Below are positions 9,613 through 18,211 of a DNA stretch of 64,000 nt, one piece after another. Positions within the stretch are counted from its first letter, which is position 1. The number at the start of each line of letters is the position of its first letter. The position numbers and the translations under genes were made by a program. Source of the DNA: Streptomyces humi (lineage in GTDB: Bacteria > Actinomycetota > Actinomycetes > Streptomycetales > Streptomycetaceae); contig NZ_LBMU02000025.1 of NCBI RefSeq assembly GCF_001005085.2, positions 1 to 64,000 of the forward strand. Direction: 5' to 3'. A model generated the notes under the pieces. It searched no databases and was not told where the DNA came from. It saw nothing but the letters and a program-made list of their open reading frames with translations.

Positions 9613-11216
9613 GAAGGGGTCCGGATACGGCCTGGTCGTCGTGCGGCGCTCCTCAGCAGGGTCTGCCCGGCGGTCCGTGGGGAAGGGCGGGGGTTGCGCG
9701 TGGTGTGCAGGAGGGGCGCCCAGGCCTCGGTGCCCGTGAAGGCAAGGCCGCCGGCCGGGACGACGTCCAGGACGACACGGTCGGGGCGCAGCAGGACCGC
9801 GTCCGCCCGGCCGGCGCGCAGCCAGGCGGCCAGGGTGCCGTCGTCGCCGAGGCCGGCCACGGGGACGGCTCGGATGCCGAGCCCGCGGGCGAGGGCGGCC
9901 AGTGAGGGCGAGGGCTCGGCCTTGGTCAGGACCGTGAAGGAGTCGCCGAGCAGTTCGTCGAGACGGGTGCGCCGTCCGTCGGACCTCACCCAGGGCTGTG
10001 GACACATCGTGCCCGCCAGGCTCCGCCGGACGCCGCGCCGCACGAGCGGTCCGGCGGTCAGGGGCCGGCTGAGGCCGCGGCCGGCCAGTTCGGTCAGGCC
10101 GGGTACGCGGCACATCGCGGCCAGCGCCCGGCGGCGGGTCGCGGCGGCGCCGTCCTGGCCGCCGGTCATGGCCCATCCCATGAGGACCGCGAGCCGGACC
10201 ACATGCCGGGCGTGCGGCCTCCGTTCGCTCTCATAGGTGTCCAACAGCCTTTCATCCGCGCCCTGTCGGAGCACGCGGGCGAGCTTCCAGGTGAGGTTGT
10301 GCGCGTCCCGCAGTCCCGAGCACAGCCCCTGTCCGACGAACGGCGGGGTGAGGTGCGCGGCGTCCCCGAGCAGGAACACCCGTCCGCTGCGCCAGCGGTC
10401 GGCGACGCGTGCCCGGAAGGTGTACCGCGTCTCGCGGACGACCTCGAAGTCCCCGTCGTACGAGAGAGGCAGCCACGGGGCGATGAGCTCGCGGACCGTC
10501 TCCTGCCCTTTCGGGAGCCGGAACTCCCAGCGGTAGCGGGTCTCGTTGACCCGCATGAAGGTCCCCGGCCGCTCCGGGTCGCAGACCTGGTCGACGCCCT
10601 CCCAGCAGCGGACGGGGCCCGTCGTCTCGGCGTCCACGACGGTCCAGCGTTCCTCGAAGCGCAGGTCCTCCCAGACGCCGCCGACCGCCTCGCGGGTGAG
10701 GCTGTTGGCGCCGTCGCAGCCGAGGACCGCCTCCGCCCACACCTCGTGATCGCCGGTGTCGTCGCGGTAGGTCACCCGGACGGGCCCCGCGGTGTCCGGG
10801 CCGACGCCGGTGACCTCCACGCCACCACGCAGTTCGCACTCCGGGCGCAGGGACAGGGCATCGCGCAGCACGCCTTCCAGCTCGGGCTGGTCGAACATGC
10901 TGGACTGGGGATAGCCGTGACGGCCCTGCCGGGAGCGCCGGAACTCGGCCATCACCCGGTGCCGGGCATCCAGCAGCCGCAGCCCCGCGGCCGGACGGGA
11001 GATCGCGGTGAACTCCTCGCCGACGCCCGCGGCCTGGAGGATCCGGTGGATCTCGTCGTCGTTGGCGACGGCACGCGGCAGCGGGTAGACGTCCCGGTGG
11101 CGTTCGAGGACCACGCTGCGGACCCCGTGCCGGGCGAGCAGAAGGGCGGCGGTCACGCCCACCGGGCCGGCCCCGACGATCACGACGGGCACACGTGCGG
11201 CTTCGTCGACGGTCAT
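9609..11216 (-). CDS. FAD-dependent aromatic monooxygenase (MhpA-like)
   Basis: A 535-aa class A flavin hydroxylase. Motifs: GxGxxG in VVIVGAGPVGVTAALLLARHG at the N-terminus, the DG motif LGCDGANSLTREAVGG near residue 170 and the GD motif GRVFLLGDAAHLTPPFVGQG near 290. The length and a thioredoxin-like C-terminal domain fit the 3-(3-hydroxyphenyl)propionate/resorcinol hydroxylase group. It would ortho-hydroxylate a phenolic substrate to a catechol for the dioxygenase encoded upstream. Its stop overlaps the start of the ruined ligase gene by 4 bases. The native substrate is unknown. Confidence 0.92.
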   Translation of the reverse strand: MTVDEAARVPVVIVGAGPVGVTAALLLARHGVRSVVLERHRDVYPLPRAVANDDEIHRILQAAGVGEEFTAISRPAAGLRLLDARHRVMAEFRRSRQGRHGYPQSSMFDQPELEGVLRDALSLRPECELRGGVEVTGVGPDTAGPVRVTYRDDTGDHEVWAEAVLGCDGANSLTREAVGGVWEDLRFEERWTVVDAETTGPVRCWEGVDQVCDPERPGTFMRVNETRYRWEFRLPKGQETVRELIAPWLPLSYDGDFEVVRETRYTFRARVADRWRSGRVFLLGDAAHLTPPFVGQGLCSGLRDAHNLTWKLARVLRQGADERLLDTYESERRPHARHVVRLAVLMGWAMTGGQDGAAATRRRALAAMCRVPGLTELAGRGLSRPLTAGPLVRRGVRRSLAGTMCPQPWVRSDGRRTRLDELLGDSFTVLTKAEPSPSLAALARGLGIRAVPVAGLGDDGTLAAWLRAGRADAVLLRPDRVVLDVVPAGGLAFTGTEAWAPLLHTTRNPRPSPRTAGQTLLRSAARRPGRIRTPS

Positions 11217-11235
11217 GTGCGGCTCACCTCGGGTG

Positions 11236-12174
11236 TCAGTTCGCGGCCGTGACGGGCGTACGCTGCTCGCCGAGGTCGATCCGGCCGTCCGGGGTCGCGA
11301 TCGTCGCCGTGATCACGTCCCCGGTGCGCAGGTAGTGCGGGTTTTTCGCCTGGCTCTTGAAGAACGCCTTCCACTTCACCGCGGGCGGCAGCAGCGCGCC
11401 GATCTTCTCGACGGCCTTCGGCGGGGCCTTCAGCGCCGTACCGCCCGGGGTACCGGTGAGCAGCAGATCGCCGGGGTCGAGGGTCTGGAAGCGGGCCAGC
11501 AGGGTCAGCGCCCGCGCCGGGCGGACGATCATGTCGGCCAGGGTGCGGTCCTGCCGCAGCTCACCGTTGACGCTGAGCTTCAGCCGCAGGTCGAGGAGAC
11601 GGGCGAAGTCCTCCGGCTCCAGAAGCGTGAGGTACGGACCGGTCGGCGTGAACGTGGGGTACGACTTGCTCTCGTAGAACTGCGTCCTGGTCAGCTGGAC
11701 CTCGCGTGCGCTGACGTCGTTGGTGATGACGAGCCCGGCGACGTACGCGGGCAGGTCCCGGTCCTCGACGACGGTGCCGACGGGAAGGGGCGCGGCCATG
11801 ACGAGGCCGAGTTCGATCTCGTAGTCGAGGAATCTGACGTGCGCCGGGCGGACGACGGCCTCGCCCGGACCGCTGACCGAACCGGACGCCTTGCGGAAGA
11901 AGGCAGGCGGGATGTCGCCGGTGAAGCCCGAATCGCGGGCGTGGCTGCGGTAGTTGACCATCTGGGCGACGACGCGGCACGGGGTGGTGACGGGTGAGAG
12001 GGCCACCAGGTCGGCGACGGGCGTACCCGCCTCACCCGAACGTGCCGTTTCTCGCACGGCATCACGGTCGGCGAGGAGTTCGGCGGTGGTGACGGCCTTG
12101 GTGTCGACAGGGACGGCCCGGTCGTCGCGGAGGACCCACCAGCCGTCGGCGGTGCGCAGGACATTGGTACTCAT
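11236..12174 (-). CDS. Fumarylacetoacetate hydrolase family protein
   Basis: A 312-aa FAH-fold hydrolase. Metal ligands are visible in FLDYEIELGLVMAAPL (Glu-x-Glu) and VITNDVSAREVQ (Asp); the C-terminal LLLTGTPGGTALKAPP is the family signature. In meta-cleavage pathways these enzymes act as hydrolases or decarboxylases/hydratases on the ring-fission product. It lies between the dioxygenase and hydroxylase genes on the same strand, so it probably processes the dioxygenase product (inference). Confidence 0.92.
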   Translation of the reverse strand: MSTNVLRTADGWWVLRDDRAVPVDTKAVTTAELLADRDAVRETARSGEAGTPVADLVALSPVTTPCRVVAQMVNYRSHARDSGFTGDIPPAFFRKASGSVSGPGEAVVRPAHVRFLDYEIELGLVMAAPLPVGTVVEDRDLPAYVAGLVITNDVSAREVQLTRTQFYESKSYPTFTPTGPYLTLLEPEDFARLLDLRLKLSVNGELRQDRTLADMIVRPARALTLLARFQTLDPGDLLLTGTPGGTALKAPPKAVEKIGALLPPAVKWKAFFKSQAKNPHYLRTGDVITATIATPDGRIDLGEQRTPVTAAN

Positions 12175-12204
12175 GGCATTGCCTTCGTGAGGGAGTGCGG
12201 GGGT

Positions 12205-13359
12205 TCAGGAGTTGGCGGCTCTGAGGAGGCCGAGCAGGCGCGCGGGATCCAGCTCGTTGTCGCCGCGCAGTGCCTCGATGACATCGCGGACGCGCCGGGG
12301 TGACGGGCTCGCGCCGAGGAAGTCGCGGGTGGCGGGCGGCCCCCACTGGGCCAGGCCGCTGGTCGACATCGGCGCCCAGCCTGGTTCGAGGTCGCAGGAG
12401 AACAGGTCGCCGTCGGCGAAGTGCTCCAGCATGAAGTGGTCGGGGTCGCGCCAGTAGTCGAACAGCTGGCTGCCCTGGATGTGTCGGCCGATGCCCCAAC
12501 TCCGCTTGTGACCACGCTCTTTGAGGTATTCGCCGCCGGCCGCGATCGAGTCCAGGTCGGTCACCTGGTAGGCGGAGTGGACATAGCCGGTGCCCGGTCC
12601 GAGGTGCATGGCGAGGGTGTGGTGGTCGGCGGGCACGCTGCCGAGGTCACAGCGGATGAACGCCATCGTCGGGCCCCGGTCGCGTTGCCCGTCCAGGAAG
12701 AGGAAGTCGGACACGATCATGCCGAGCGTGTCCAGGTACCAGTCCAGCGCCCGGCCGAACACCCGCGTCTCCAGGACGACATGCCCCAGGCGCTGGATCC
12801 GGGACGGTTCACGGGGCGGGCGCTGCGTGGCGTTCGTACGGGGGTGCTCGGTGCCGAAGTTGAGCAGCGGCGGGTGCTGTCCGGGAAGTGCCGGCAGGCG
12901 CTCGCCGCAGTGCACCACACGCACGGGGAAGCCCGAGGGGTCGAGCAGGTCGACCGCCCTCCCGCCGCCCGGCACGGCGGCGCCGTCGACGTCTCGCACG
13001 GCGGAGCCGGTGGCACGCGCCAGGCGGTCCAGGTCGGCGCGCTCGGCGGCGCGGAAGGCCGGGCCGATGAACCGTGAGGTGCGGCCCCGCCGGATCACCA
13101 TGCACGGCGAGCCCGCGAAGGTGCCGCGCAGCCACAGCTCCCGCTCCGTACGGGCGGCGACCTGGAAGCCGAAGTCACGGGCGAAGACCTCGGCCCGGTC
13201 CAGATCAGGCTTCTCGAACTCCAGCCAGGCCAGGTCGGCGACCTTGATCACCGGGTTCCGGGACCGGCCGGGGTGTTCGCCCCGCAGGGCGCCCTGCTCA
13301 CTGTGCAGGTCCTGGTGGGCCGTCCTGGCGTCGGCCCCGTGGACACGGGTTTCAGACAT
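12205..13359 (-). CDS. VOC-family extradiol ring-cleavage dioxygenase
   Basis: A 384-aa two-module vicinal-oxygen-chelate protein like 2,3-dihydroxybiphenyl 1,2-dioxygenase. The C-terminal module has the Fe(II) triad: His in RLGHVVLETR, His in ADHHTLAMHLG and Glu in DPDHFMLEHFADGD. The start chosen is the ATG after GGAGGG rather than a longer open frame reaching 13476, which would run into the promoter and operators. It is the first gene of the aromatic operon and faces the TetR gene at 13494. It would open a catechol ring next to the hydroxyls. Confidence 0.92.
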   Translation of the reverse strand: MSETRVHGADARTAHQDLHSEQGALRGEHPGRSRNPVIKVADLAWLEFEKPDLDRAEVFARDFGFQVAARTERELWLRGTFAGSPCMVIRRGRTSRFIGPAFRAAERADLDRLARATGSAVRDVDGAAVPGGGRAVDLLDPSGFPVRVVHCGERLPALPGQHPPLLNFGTEHPRTNATQRPPREPSRIQRLGHVVLETRVFGRALDWYLDTLGMIVSDFLFLDGQRDRGPTMAFIRCDLGSVPADHHTLAMHLGPGTGYVHSAYQVTDLDSIAAGGEYLKERGHKRSWGIGRHIQGSQLFDYWRDPDHFMLEHFADGDLFSCDLEPGWAPMSTSGLAQWGPPATRDFLGASPSPRRVRDVIEALRGDNELDPARLLGLLRAANS

Positions 13360-13383
13360 GGTGCCCTCCGAGCGGCATTGCCG

Positions 13384-13400
13384 TGATGAGGAAATCATCA
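13384..13400. promoter_or_regulatory. Operator-like inverted repeat TGATGA-N5-TCATCA
   Basis: Perfect 6-bp arms, 25 bases upstream of the dioxygenase start. The same half-site forms the perfect palindrome at 13441. The pair fills the short divergent promoter between the operon and the tetR gene and is the likely target of that TetR protein (inference). Confidence 0.6.
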
Positions 13401-13440
13401 AGTTTGACGGTCTCGTCGTCAAGGCGTTCGCCGCGACAAA

Positions 13441-13454
13441 TGATGAATTCATCA
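13441..13454. promoter_or_regulatory. Operator-like palindrome TGATGAATTCATCA
   Basis: A perfect 14-bp palindrome, 40 bases before the tetR start, sharing the TGATGA half-site with 13384-13400. Its position lets TetR repress both its own gene and the aromatic operon. Confidence 0.65.
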
Positions 13455-13493
13455 GGACTGCGACCCTGATCGTCACGCGGTTAGACTCAGCGC

Positions 13494-14129
13494 ATGCCTA
13501 CGTCAGCCCCGCCCAGCAACCGGTTCGAGCGGCGCCGCGCCGAGACCCGCCGCGCGCTCATCCGTGCGGCGCGGCAGATACTCGCCGAGACCGGGGACAC
13601 CAGCGCCAGCATCCAGGCGATCGCCGAACGCGCGGACGTCGGCTTCGGCTCCTTCTACAACCACTTCGAGTCGAAGGCGGAGCTGTTCGACTCGGCCGTG
13701 GTGGACGCCCTGGAGGAGTTCGGCCAGAACTCCGACGAACGTCTCGCGGGAATCGACGACCCTGCGGAACTGGTCGCGGCGGGGTTCCGGCTGAGCGCCC
13801 GCATGGCGGACTCCCACCCGGAGCTGATGCAGGTCCTGCGCCGTCGCGGCCTCGGCCACGTCCACTCGGAGAACGGCCTGGCCCGGCGGGCCCTGCGTGA
13901 CCTCGAGGTCGGCATGGCCTCCGGCCGCTTCACCACCGTGGACCCCACGGTCGCGCTCTCCGCGTTGGGCGGAACCCTGCTGTCCCTGGTGGAGCTGCGG
14001 TTCGCCCGCCCCGACCTGGACGGCGACGAGGCCGCGGTGAACCTCGCCGAAATGGTCCTGCGCATGCTGGGCGTGCCGCCGGACGAGGCCCACGAGGTCG
14101 CCCGGCGCCCCCTTCCCGACCTCGCCTGA
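13494..14129 (+). CDS. TetR-family transcriptional regulator of the aromatic operon
   Basis: A 211-aa protein. The N-terminal HTH is clear: RRALIRAARQILAETGDTSA, then IAERADVGFGSFYNHFESKA; the rest is a helical ligand-binding domain. No Shine-Dalgarno sequence precedes the ATG, while TTAGACT lies 7-13 bases upstream as a -10 box, so the message is probably leaderless (common for Streptomyces TetR genes). It diverges from the dioxygenase operon across a 134-bp region holding two TGATGA palindromes, so it is the likely repressor of that operon (inference). Confidence 0.92.
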   Translation: MPTSAPPSNRFERRRAETRRALIRAARQILAETGDTSASIQAIAERADVGFGSFYNHFESKAELFDSAVVDALEEFGQNSDERLAGIDDPAELVAAGFRLSARMADSHPELMQVLRRRGLGHVHSENGLARRALRDLEVGMASGRFTTVDPTVALSALGGTLLSLVELRFARPDLDGDEAAVNLAEMVLRMLGVPPDEAHEVARRPLPDLA

Positions 14130-14171
14130 CCACTCAGGCCACTGCCCGTCGCAGAGCACCGACCGGTCGCG

Positions 14172-14786
14172 TCAGGCCGCCGAGGCGGCCGGTGCCTCGG
14201 CCGCCAGGAGTTGCCGCTCCAGAGCCGCACGGGCGCGCGACACCCGGGAGCGGACGGTGCCGACGGGGCAGCCGGTGAAGCCGGCCGCCTCCTCGTAGGA
14301 CAGGCCGACCACCTGGGTGAGGACGAACGCCTCACGGCGTTCGCCGGGCAGCGCGGCCAGCAGGTCGAGCAGGGCCACGCCTTCGTCGAAGCCCGGCAGT
14401 TCGCGAGGCTGGGTGCGCTCGACCGCCGTCTGCCAGTCCGGGGTGTCGGCGAGCCGTGGCCGGGCGGCCGCGTACCGGAAACTGTCGGCCACCGCGCGAC
14501 GGGCGATGGCCAGCAGCCAGGTACGGGCAGAGGCCCGGCCCTCGAAGCGGTGCAGGCTGCCGAACGCCCGCGCGAAGGTGTCCTGGGTGAGGTCGTGGGC
14601 GGTCTGCGGATCGCCGCTGAGGTGGACGACGTAGCACAGCACGTCGTTGTGGAGCGCGCGGACGAAGTGCTCGGCCGCGCGGTGGTCGCCGCCACGGGCG
14701 GCCAGCGCCCAGGCGGTCGCCGCCGCGTCCGCCGAGGCGCGTGTCATCCGGGTCGTCCGGGGAGCGGGCAGGACGGAAACAGTCAC
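14172..14786 (-). CDS. ECF-type RNA polymerase sigma factor (copy 1)
   Basis: A 204-aa sigma-70-family ECF protein with region 2 (QTAHDLTQDTFARAFGSLHR, near residues 70-90) and region 4 (LPGERREAFVLTQVVGLSYE, then CPVGTVRSRVSRAR). The GTG start follows GAGAGGGAC; a longer open frame reaches 15335 but runs through the membrane-protein gene on the same strand in another frame. It closely resembles the sigma factor at 16577 (long identical runs such as SFRYAAARPRL against SYRYAAARPRL). It follows the Met/His-rich membrane protein by 229 bases, and the other copy has the same arrangement. No zinc-binding anti-sigma gene is next to it. Confidence 0.9.
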   Translation of the reverse strand: MTVSVLPAPRTTRMTRASADAAATAWALAARGGDHRAAEHFVRALHNDVLCYVVHLSGDPQTAHDLTQDTFARAFGSLHRFEGRASARTWLLAIARRAVADSFRYAAARPRLADTPDWQTAVERTQPRELPGFDEGVALLDLLAALPGERREAFVLTQVVGLSYEEAAGFTGCPVGTVRSRVSRARAALERQLLAAEAPAASAA

Positions 14787-15015
14787 GTGAGGTCCCTCTC
14801 GGGTCGTCCGGGGCCGGCCGCTGAAGGCGGCGGCGCACCGGGACTTGGGGTGCGGCCGTACGCGGTGGGTACGGCGATGCCCGGGGCCCGTCAGGAGGTG
14901 AAGGCGCACGGCGGCACGCGGACGTGCCGGGACGAAACGCCACGACGAGAAGGAACCGCGCGCGAACGCGGCAGGACGGAATGCCAGACGTGCGGCCCCG
15001 GTGGTTCCGGCTGTC

Positions 15016-15795
15016 TCAGGCGACAGCGGCACCCGTGGGCGGGGCCCGGGAGGTGAGGGAGCAGCACAGGAGAAGCCGTGCCGGAGTCGGCACGTCGGTG
15101 GCGCGGCGCCTGCCCGCGAGCGGGCGTGGGAGCGGCGCGGGCCCGGCCAGCAACATCCGCAGCGGTGCCACCAGCCGGGTGGCGGCGGCCCGCAGGACGC
15201 CGAAGAACGCACGCTCGCCGTACGCGAGCCAGAGTCCGCAGAGGACTGCGGCCAGGAGGTGCGCGGCGAACATGCCGTACGAGACGCTCCCGCCCATACC
15301 GGCCATACCAGCCATACCGTGCACGTGCTGAACACCGGTCATCGCATGCGCCATGGAGCCCATGTCCATCAGGTCCATGTACAGGGAGCCCATGTGCGCG
15401 AAGCCCATGTGCGCGGAATCCATGTGCGCGGAGCCCATGTGCGCGGAGCCCATGTGCGCGGAGCCCATGTCCATGCCGCTCATGTCCACGGGGCCCGCGG
15501 CGCGAGCCGCGGCGTCCGGTCCCGGAGTCGCCGCGGTGGTGAGCGCCTGCGCCAGGGAGAACGTCTCGTGGAGCACCACCTGTGCCGCCGTCACGACCGT
15601 GACGATCAGCGTGCGTCCGCGCTCACGGCCGGCCAGCAGCCAACCGGCCGTACCGGTCCCCGCCGCTCCGGCGGCCATGGCCCACCAGGGCACGGGGGTA
15701 CCCGACATGATCACGTGGCCGAGGGCGGCGAGCAGCACGCAGACGGCGGCGAACACACCCGCTCGCAGCGCACGGCCCCACCCTCGGACAGTCAT
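15016..15795 (-). CDS. Met/His-rich integral membrane protein (copy 1)
   Basis: A 259-aa membrane protein. Hydrophobic segments lie near residues 9-30, 36-55 and 60-80, and a fourth near 160-185. Between the third and fourth is a loop of about 70 residues with some 20 Met and many His in repeats of Gly-Ser-Ala-His-Met, plus HVHGMAGMAGMGG. Such loops bind soft metals, especially copper. The neighbouring copZ gene supports a copper or similar metal role, but that is inference. It starts MTVRGWGRALRAGVF. The same fold occurs at 17405 without the perfect repeats. It could be a metal sensor or anti-sigma partner for the sigma factor downstream. Confidence 0.85.
   Translation of the reverse strand: MTVRGWGRALRAGVFAAVCVLLAALGHVIMSGTPVPWWAMAAGAAGTGTAGWLLAGRERGRTLIVTVVTAAQVVLHETFSLAQALTTAATPGPDAAARAAGPVDMSGMDMGSAHMGSAHMGSAHMDSAHMGFAHMGSLYMDLMDMGSMAHAMTGVQHVHGMAGMAGMGGSVSYGMFAAHLLAAVLCGLWLAYGERAFFGVLRAAATRLVAPLRMLLAGPAPLPRPLAGRRRATDVPTPARLLLCCSLTSRAPPTGAAVA
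15386..15475 (-). repeat. 15-bp tandem repeat coding Gly-Ser-Ala-His-Met
   Basis: About six head-to-tail copies of a 15-bp unit (GCCCATGTGCGCGGA on the + strand, several exact) inside the membrane-protein gene. Because 15 is divisible by 3, copy changes alter the number of His-Met metal-binding units without breaking the frame. Confidence 0.85.
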
Positions 15796-16225
15796 AGCCC
15801 GCCCATCCTCGCACCCGGCGACCGCTCGTCGTCAGGGGGTACGTGCGGGCACCCACCCTGCGACTCACCGGCGACTCGGTGACGCACATCACACACCACC
15901 GCCGGGAACTCGGCGGCCGGTCGGCACGACCACTGGAGCGGGAAGCTCTCAGGACGCACCGCCACCGCAAGCACCTTCCCCCCGCCCGCTGCGCGCCGGA
16001 ACTCACGACCCTCCTGGTCGCATCGAACCGTCGTAAGCGGCACGGTGGTCGAAGCCGTACCGCTCCAGTAGTCGGCCCGGTGGAACGTCGAGTTCCCGCG
16101 ACTCCGGAACTTCCGGCTCCGTCCAACCGACTGTTGTGGAGACGGGAGCGGACCCGACACCCGCCTCCGTAGGCCCGTAGGCCCGTAGGCCCACCAAAGC
16201 CCCACCGATATCGAGGAGTTGCGCC
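15796..16225. other. Gene-free region between the membrane protein and copZ
   Basis: These 430 bp hold divergent promoters for the membrane-protein gene and copZ. No convincing coding frame is present. Three copies of CGTAGGCC lie in tandem at 16168-16191, just before copZ. No classical CsoR palindrome was seen. Confidence 0.5.
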
Positions 16226-16441
16226 ATGGCACAGAAGCGGTACAACGTCACCGGCATGAGCTGCGAGCACTGCGCGGCGAGCATCAGGGAAGGGGTGTCC
16301 GAGGTCGCCGGGGTGAGCGAGGTCGTGGTCGACGTCGCCGCCAAGTCCGTCACCGTGCACGGAACGGACCTCGACGACAGCCGGATCCGCGCCGCGATCG
16401 TCGAGGCGGGGTACGGCGTCACCGACACGGTCGCCGCCTGA
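16226..16441 (+). CDS. copZ: Copper chaperone CopZ (heavy-metal-associated domain)
   Basis: A 71-aa cytosolic ferredoxin-like metallochaperone with the binding loop MSCEHCAAS (MxCxxC) near residue 10 and the family helix/strand pattern VSEVAGVSEVVVDVAAKSVT. It would carry Cu(I) to a P-type ATPase, but no copA or csoR gene is in this window. GAGG precedes the ATG. It lies alone on the + strand between two copies of the sigma/membrane-protein module, which is the main reason to link those modules to copper. Confidence 0.92.
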   Translation: MAQKRYNVTGMSCEHCAASIREGVSEVAGVSEVVVDVAAKSVTVHGTDLDDSRIRAAIVEAGYGVTDTVAA

Positions 16442-16576
16442 GCACCTGAGCACCTGAGCACCCGAATCCCGAGGACCCGCACGCGCACGGCGAAGGCCGG
16501 CAAGGACACGGCAGCCCGTTCTGCCCGGCCTTCGCCGTCGACCGCACCCGTGGGCCTCGGCGCACCTCACGCGCCC

Positions 16577-17218
16577 TCAGACCGCCGGCGCCGCAGCCCT
16601 CTCCGGCGTCTCCGTCGCCTCCGCCGACTCCGCCGCCTCCAACAGCTCGATCAGGGCCGCGCGGGCACGGGCGACCCGGGAACGGACCGTGCCGATCGCG
16701 CAGTCGCCGACCTCGGCGACCTCCTCGTAGGGCAGGCCGAGCAGTTGGGTGAGGATGAACGCCTCGCGGCGTTCGCCCGGCAGCGCGTCCAGGAGATCGA
16801 GCAGTGCGATGCCGTCGTCGAAGCCCGGCAGATCACACGGTTGCGTGAGCTCGACGGCCAGTTGCCAGTCGGGGACGTCGCTCAGGCGCGGCCGGGCCGC
16901 GGCGTACCGGTAGCTGTCGATCACCGCACGGCGGGCGATGGACAGCAGCCATGATCGGGCCGAGGAACGCCCCTCGAACAGGTGCAGGCTGCCGAGCGCC
17001 CGCAGGAAGGTGTCCTGTGCCAGGTCGTCCACGGCCTGGGGGTCGCCGCACAACTGGGCGACGTAGCGCCGGACGTCCCGTTGCAGGGCGCCGACGAACT
17101 GCGCGACCGCCTCGGCGTCACCGCGTCGGGCGGCCAGCGCCCACGCGGTGATCGATGCGTCGAGTGCAGCCGTCCGGCCGTTGTCGGCACGTACGGCGGG
17201 CAGGGCAGAGGTGATCAC
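16577..17218 (-). CDS. ECF-type RNA polymerase sigma factor (copy 2)
   Basis: A 213-aa ECF sigma factor, paralogue of the one at 14172. Region 2 reads DDLAQDTFLRALGSLHLFEG and region 4 LPGERREAFILTQLLGLPYE followed by CAIGTVRSRVARAR. The GTG start follows GAAGGA. It lies 186 bases after the second Met/His-rich membrane-protein gene, so the whole two-gene module has been duplicated. The acidic C-terminal tail (LLEAAESAEATETPE) differs from copy 1. Confidence 0.92.
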   Translation of the reverse strand: MITSALPAVRADNGRTAALDASITAWALAARRGDAEAVAQFVGALQRDVRRYVAQLCGDPQAVDDLAQDTFLRALGSLHLFEGRSSARSWLLSIARRAVIDSYRYAAARPRLSDVPDWQLAVELTQPCDLPGFDDGIALLDLLDALPGERREAFILTQLLGLPYEEVAEVGDCAIGTVRSRVARARAALIELLEAAESAEATETPERAAAPAV

Positions 17219-17404
17219 CTGATGTCCTTCTCGGTTCGACCGTGATCCGGACCAGGGCACGCGAAGGCACGGAGGGGTCCGGTGAAGTGGGGGACGGCCT
17301 GCGTCTCGGTGGCGCCGCGCGGTTGCGGAGCTGCGGCGCCCTGTGGTCGTACGGCCGTGGCCCGAGCCACCACGACACGGGCGGCCTCGGGAAACCAGCT
17401 GTCC

Positions 17405-18088
17405 TCAGACGACAGCGGCCCGCACCGGCGGGCCCCGGGAAGTGATCGCGTCAACGAGAAGAAGCAGATACGGCGTCCGGTCCGCATCGCGCCGCCGCGG
17501 GCGGTCGAGCGGGCGGTACGCGGCGCCCGGCCGGGCGAGCAGCAGCCGCAGCGGCGCGGTCAGCCATCCGGCCACGGCCCGCGTGATGCGGAAGGCGGCC
17601 CGCTCGCCGTACGCCAGCCACATACCGCACAGCAGGGCCGCCACCAGGTGAACGGCCAGCATGCCGTACGAAGGGGAGGTGCCGGCCAGCGAGTGCCCCA
17701 TACGGTCCATGTGCCCCATACGGTCCATGTCCCGCATGTGATCCATGGCGGCCACGCCCGCGGCGTCGCCACGCATCAGGCCCATGCGCAAGGAAGCCGC
17801 AGTGCCGGAAGCCGCGGTGTCGGAAGCCGCGGCCATCGGCCGCGCGAAGGAGAACCCTTCGTGCAGCACTGCCTGCACGGCCACAACGGCCACCACGATC
17901 GGCAGCGGCCCCCGCTCACGCCCCGTCAGCCACCAGCCGACGGCCCCGGTCACGGCGGCCCCGGCAGCCAGCGCCCGGGCGGGCACCTCGCTGCCGGACA
18001 TCATCACGTGGCCCAGGGCAGCGAGCATCACGCACACGGCCGCGAACACCGCGGCCCGTAACGCGCGAGAGGACCACCCTGCTGTCAT
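17405..18088 (-). CDS. Met/His-rich integral membrane protein (copy 2)
   Basis: A 227-aa paralogue of the protein at 15016. The N-terminal hydrophobic segments are nearly the same (AAVFAAVCVMLAALGHVMMS), and the last helix SYGMLAVHLVAALLCGMWLA aligns with copy 1. The metal-binding loop here is shorter, with HMRDMDRMGHMDRMGH in place of the GSAHM repeats. The start MTAGWSS is chosen by analogy with MTVRGWG of copy 1; an ATG six codons earlier is possible. It precedes the second ECF sigma gene. Confidence 0.83.
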   Translation of the reverse strand: MTAGWSSRALRAAVFAAVCVMLAALGHVMMSGSEVPARALAAGAAVTGAVGWWLTGRERGPLPIVVAVVAVQAVLHEGFSFARPMAAASDTAASGTAASLRMGLMRGDAAGVAAMDHMRDMDRMGHMDRMGHSLAGTSPSYGMLAVHLVAALLCGMWLAYGERAAFRITRAVAGWLTAPLRLLLARPGAAYRPLDRPRRRDADRTPYLLLLVDAITSRGPPVRAAVV

Positions 18089-18211
18089 GGCGCCACATCC
18101 TGGCACCCGGGTATCGGCCGGCAGGGCTGACGCACGGAACCCACAGGTGTTTCCACCCGATCCACAGCAGAACCCGACCTTGGCGGAGGGAGAAGGCCTC
18201 CTGGGGGTGGG

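Noticed and set aside
14787..15335. N-terminal extension of the first ECF sigma factor to 387 residues
   Set aside because: It would overlap the membrane-protein gene on the same strand and has no sigma-like features; the GTG at 14786 has a good ribosome site.
16168..16191. Triple CGTAGGCC considered as a CsoR operator for copZ
   Set aside because: It is a direct rather than inverted repeat and lacks the usual C/G-run palindrome of CsoR sites.
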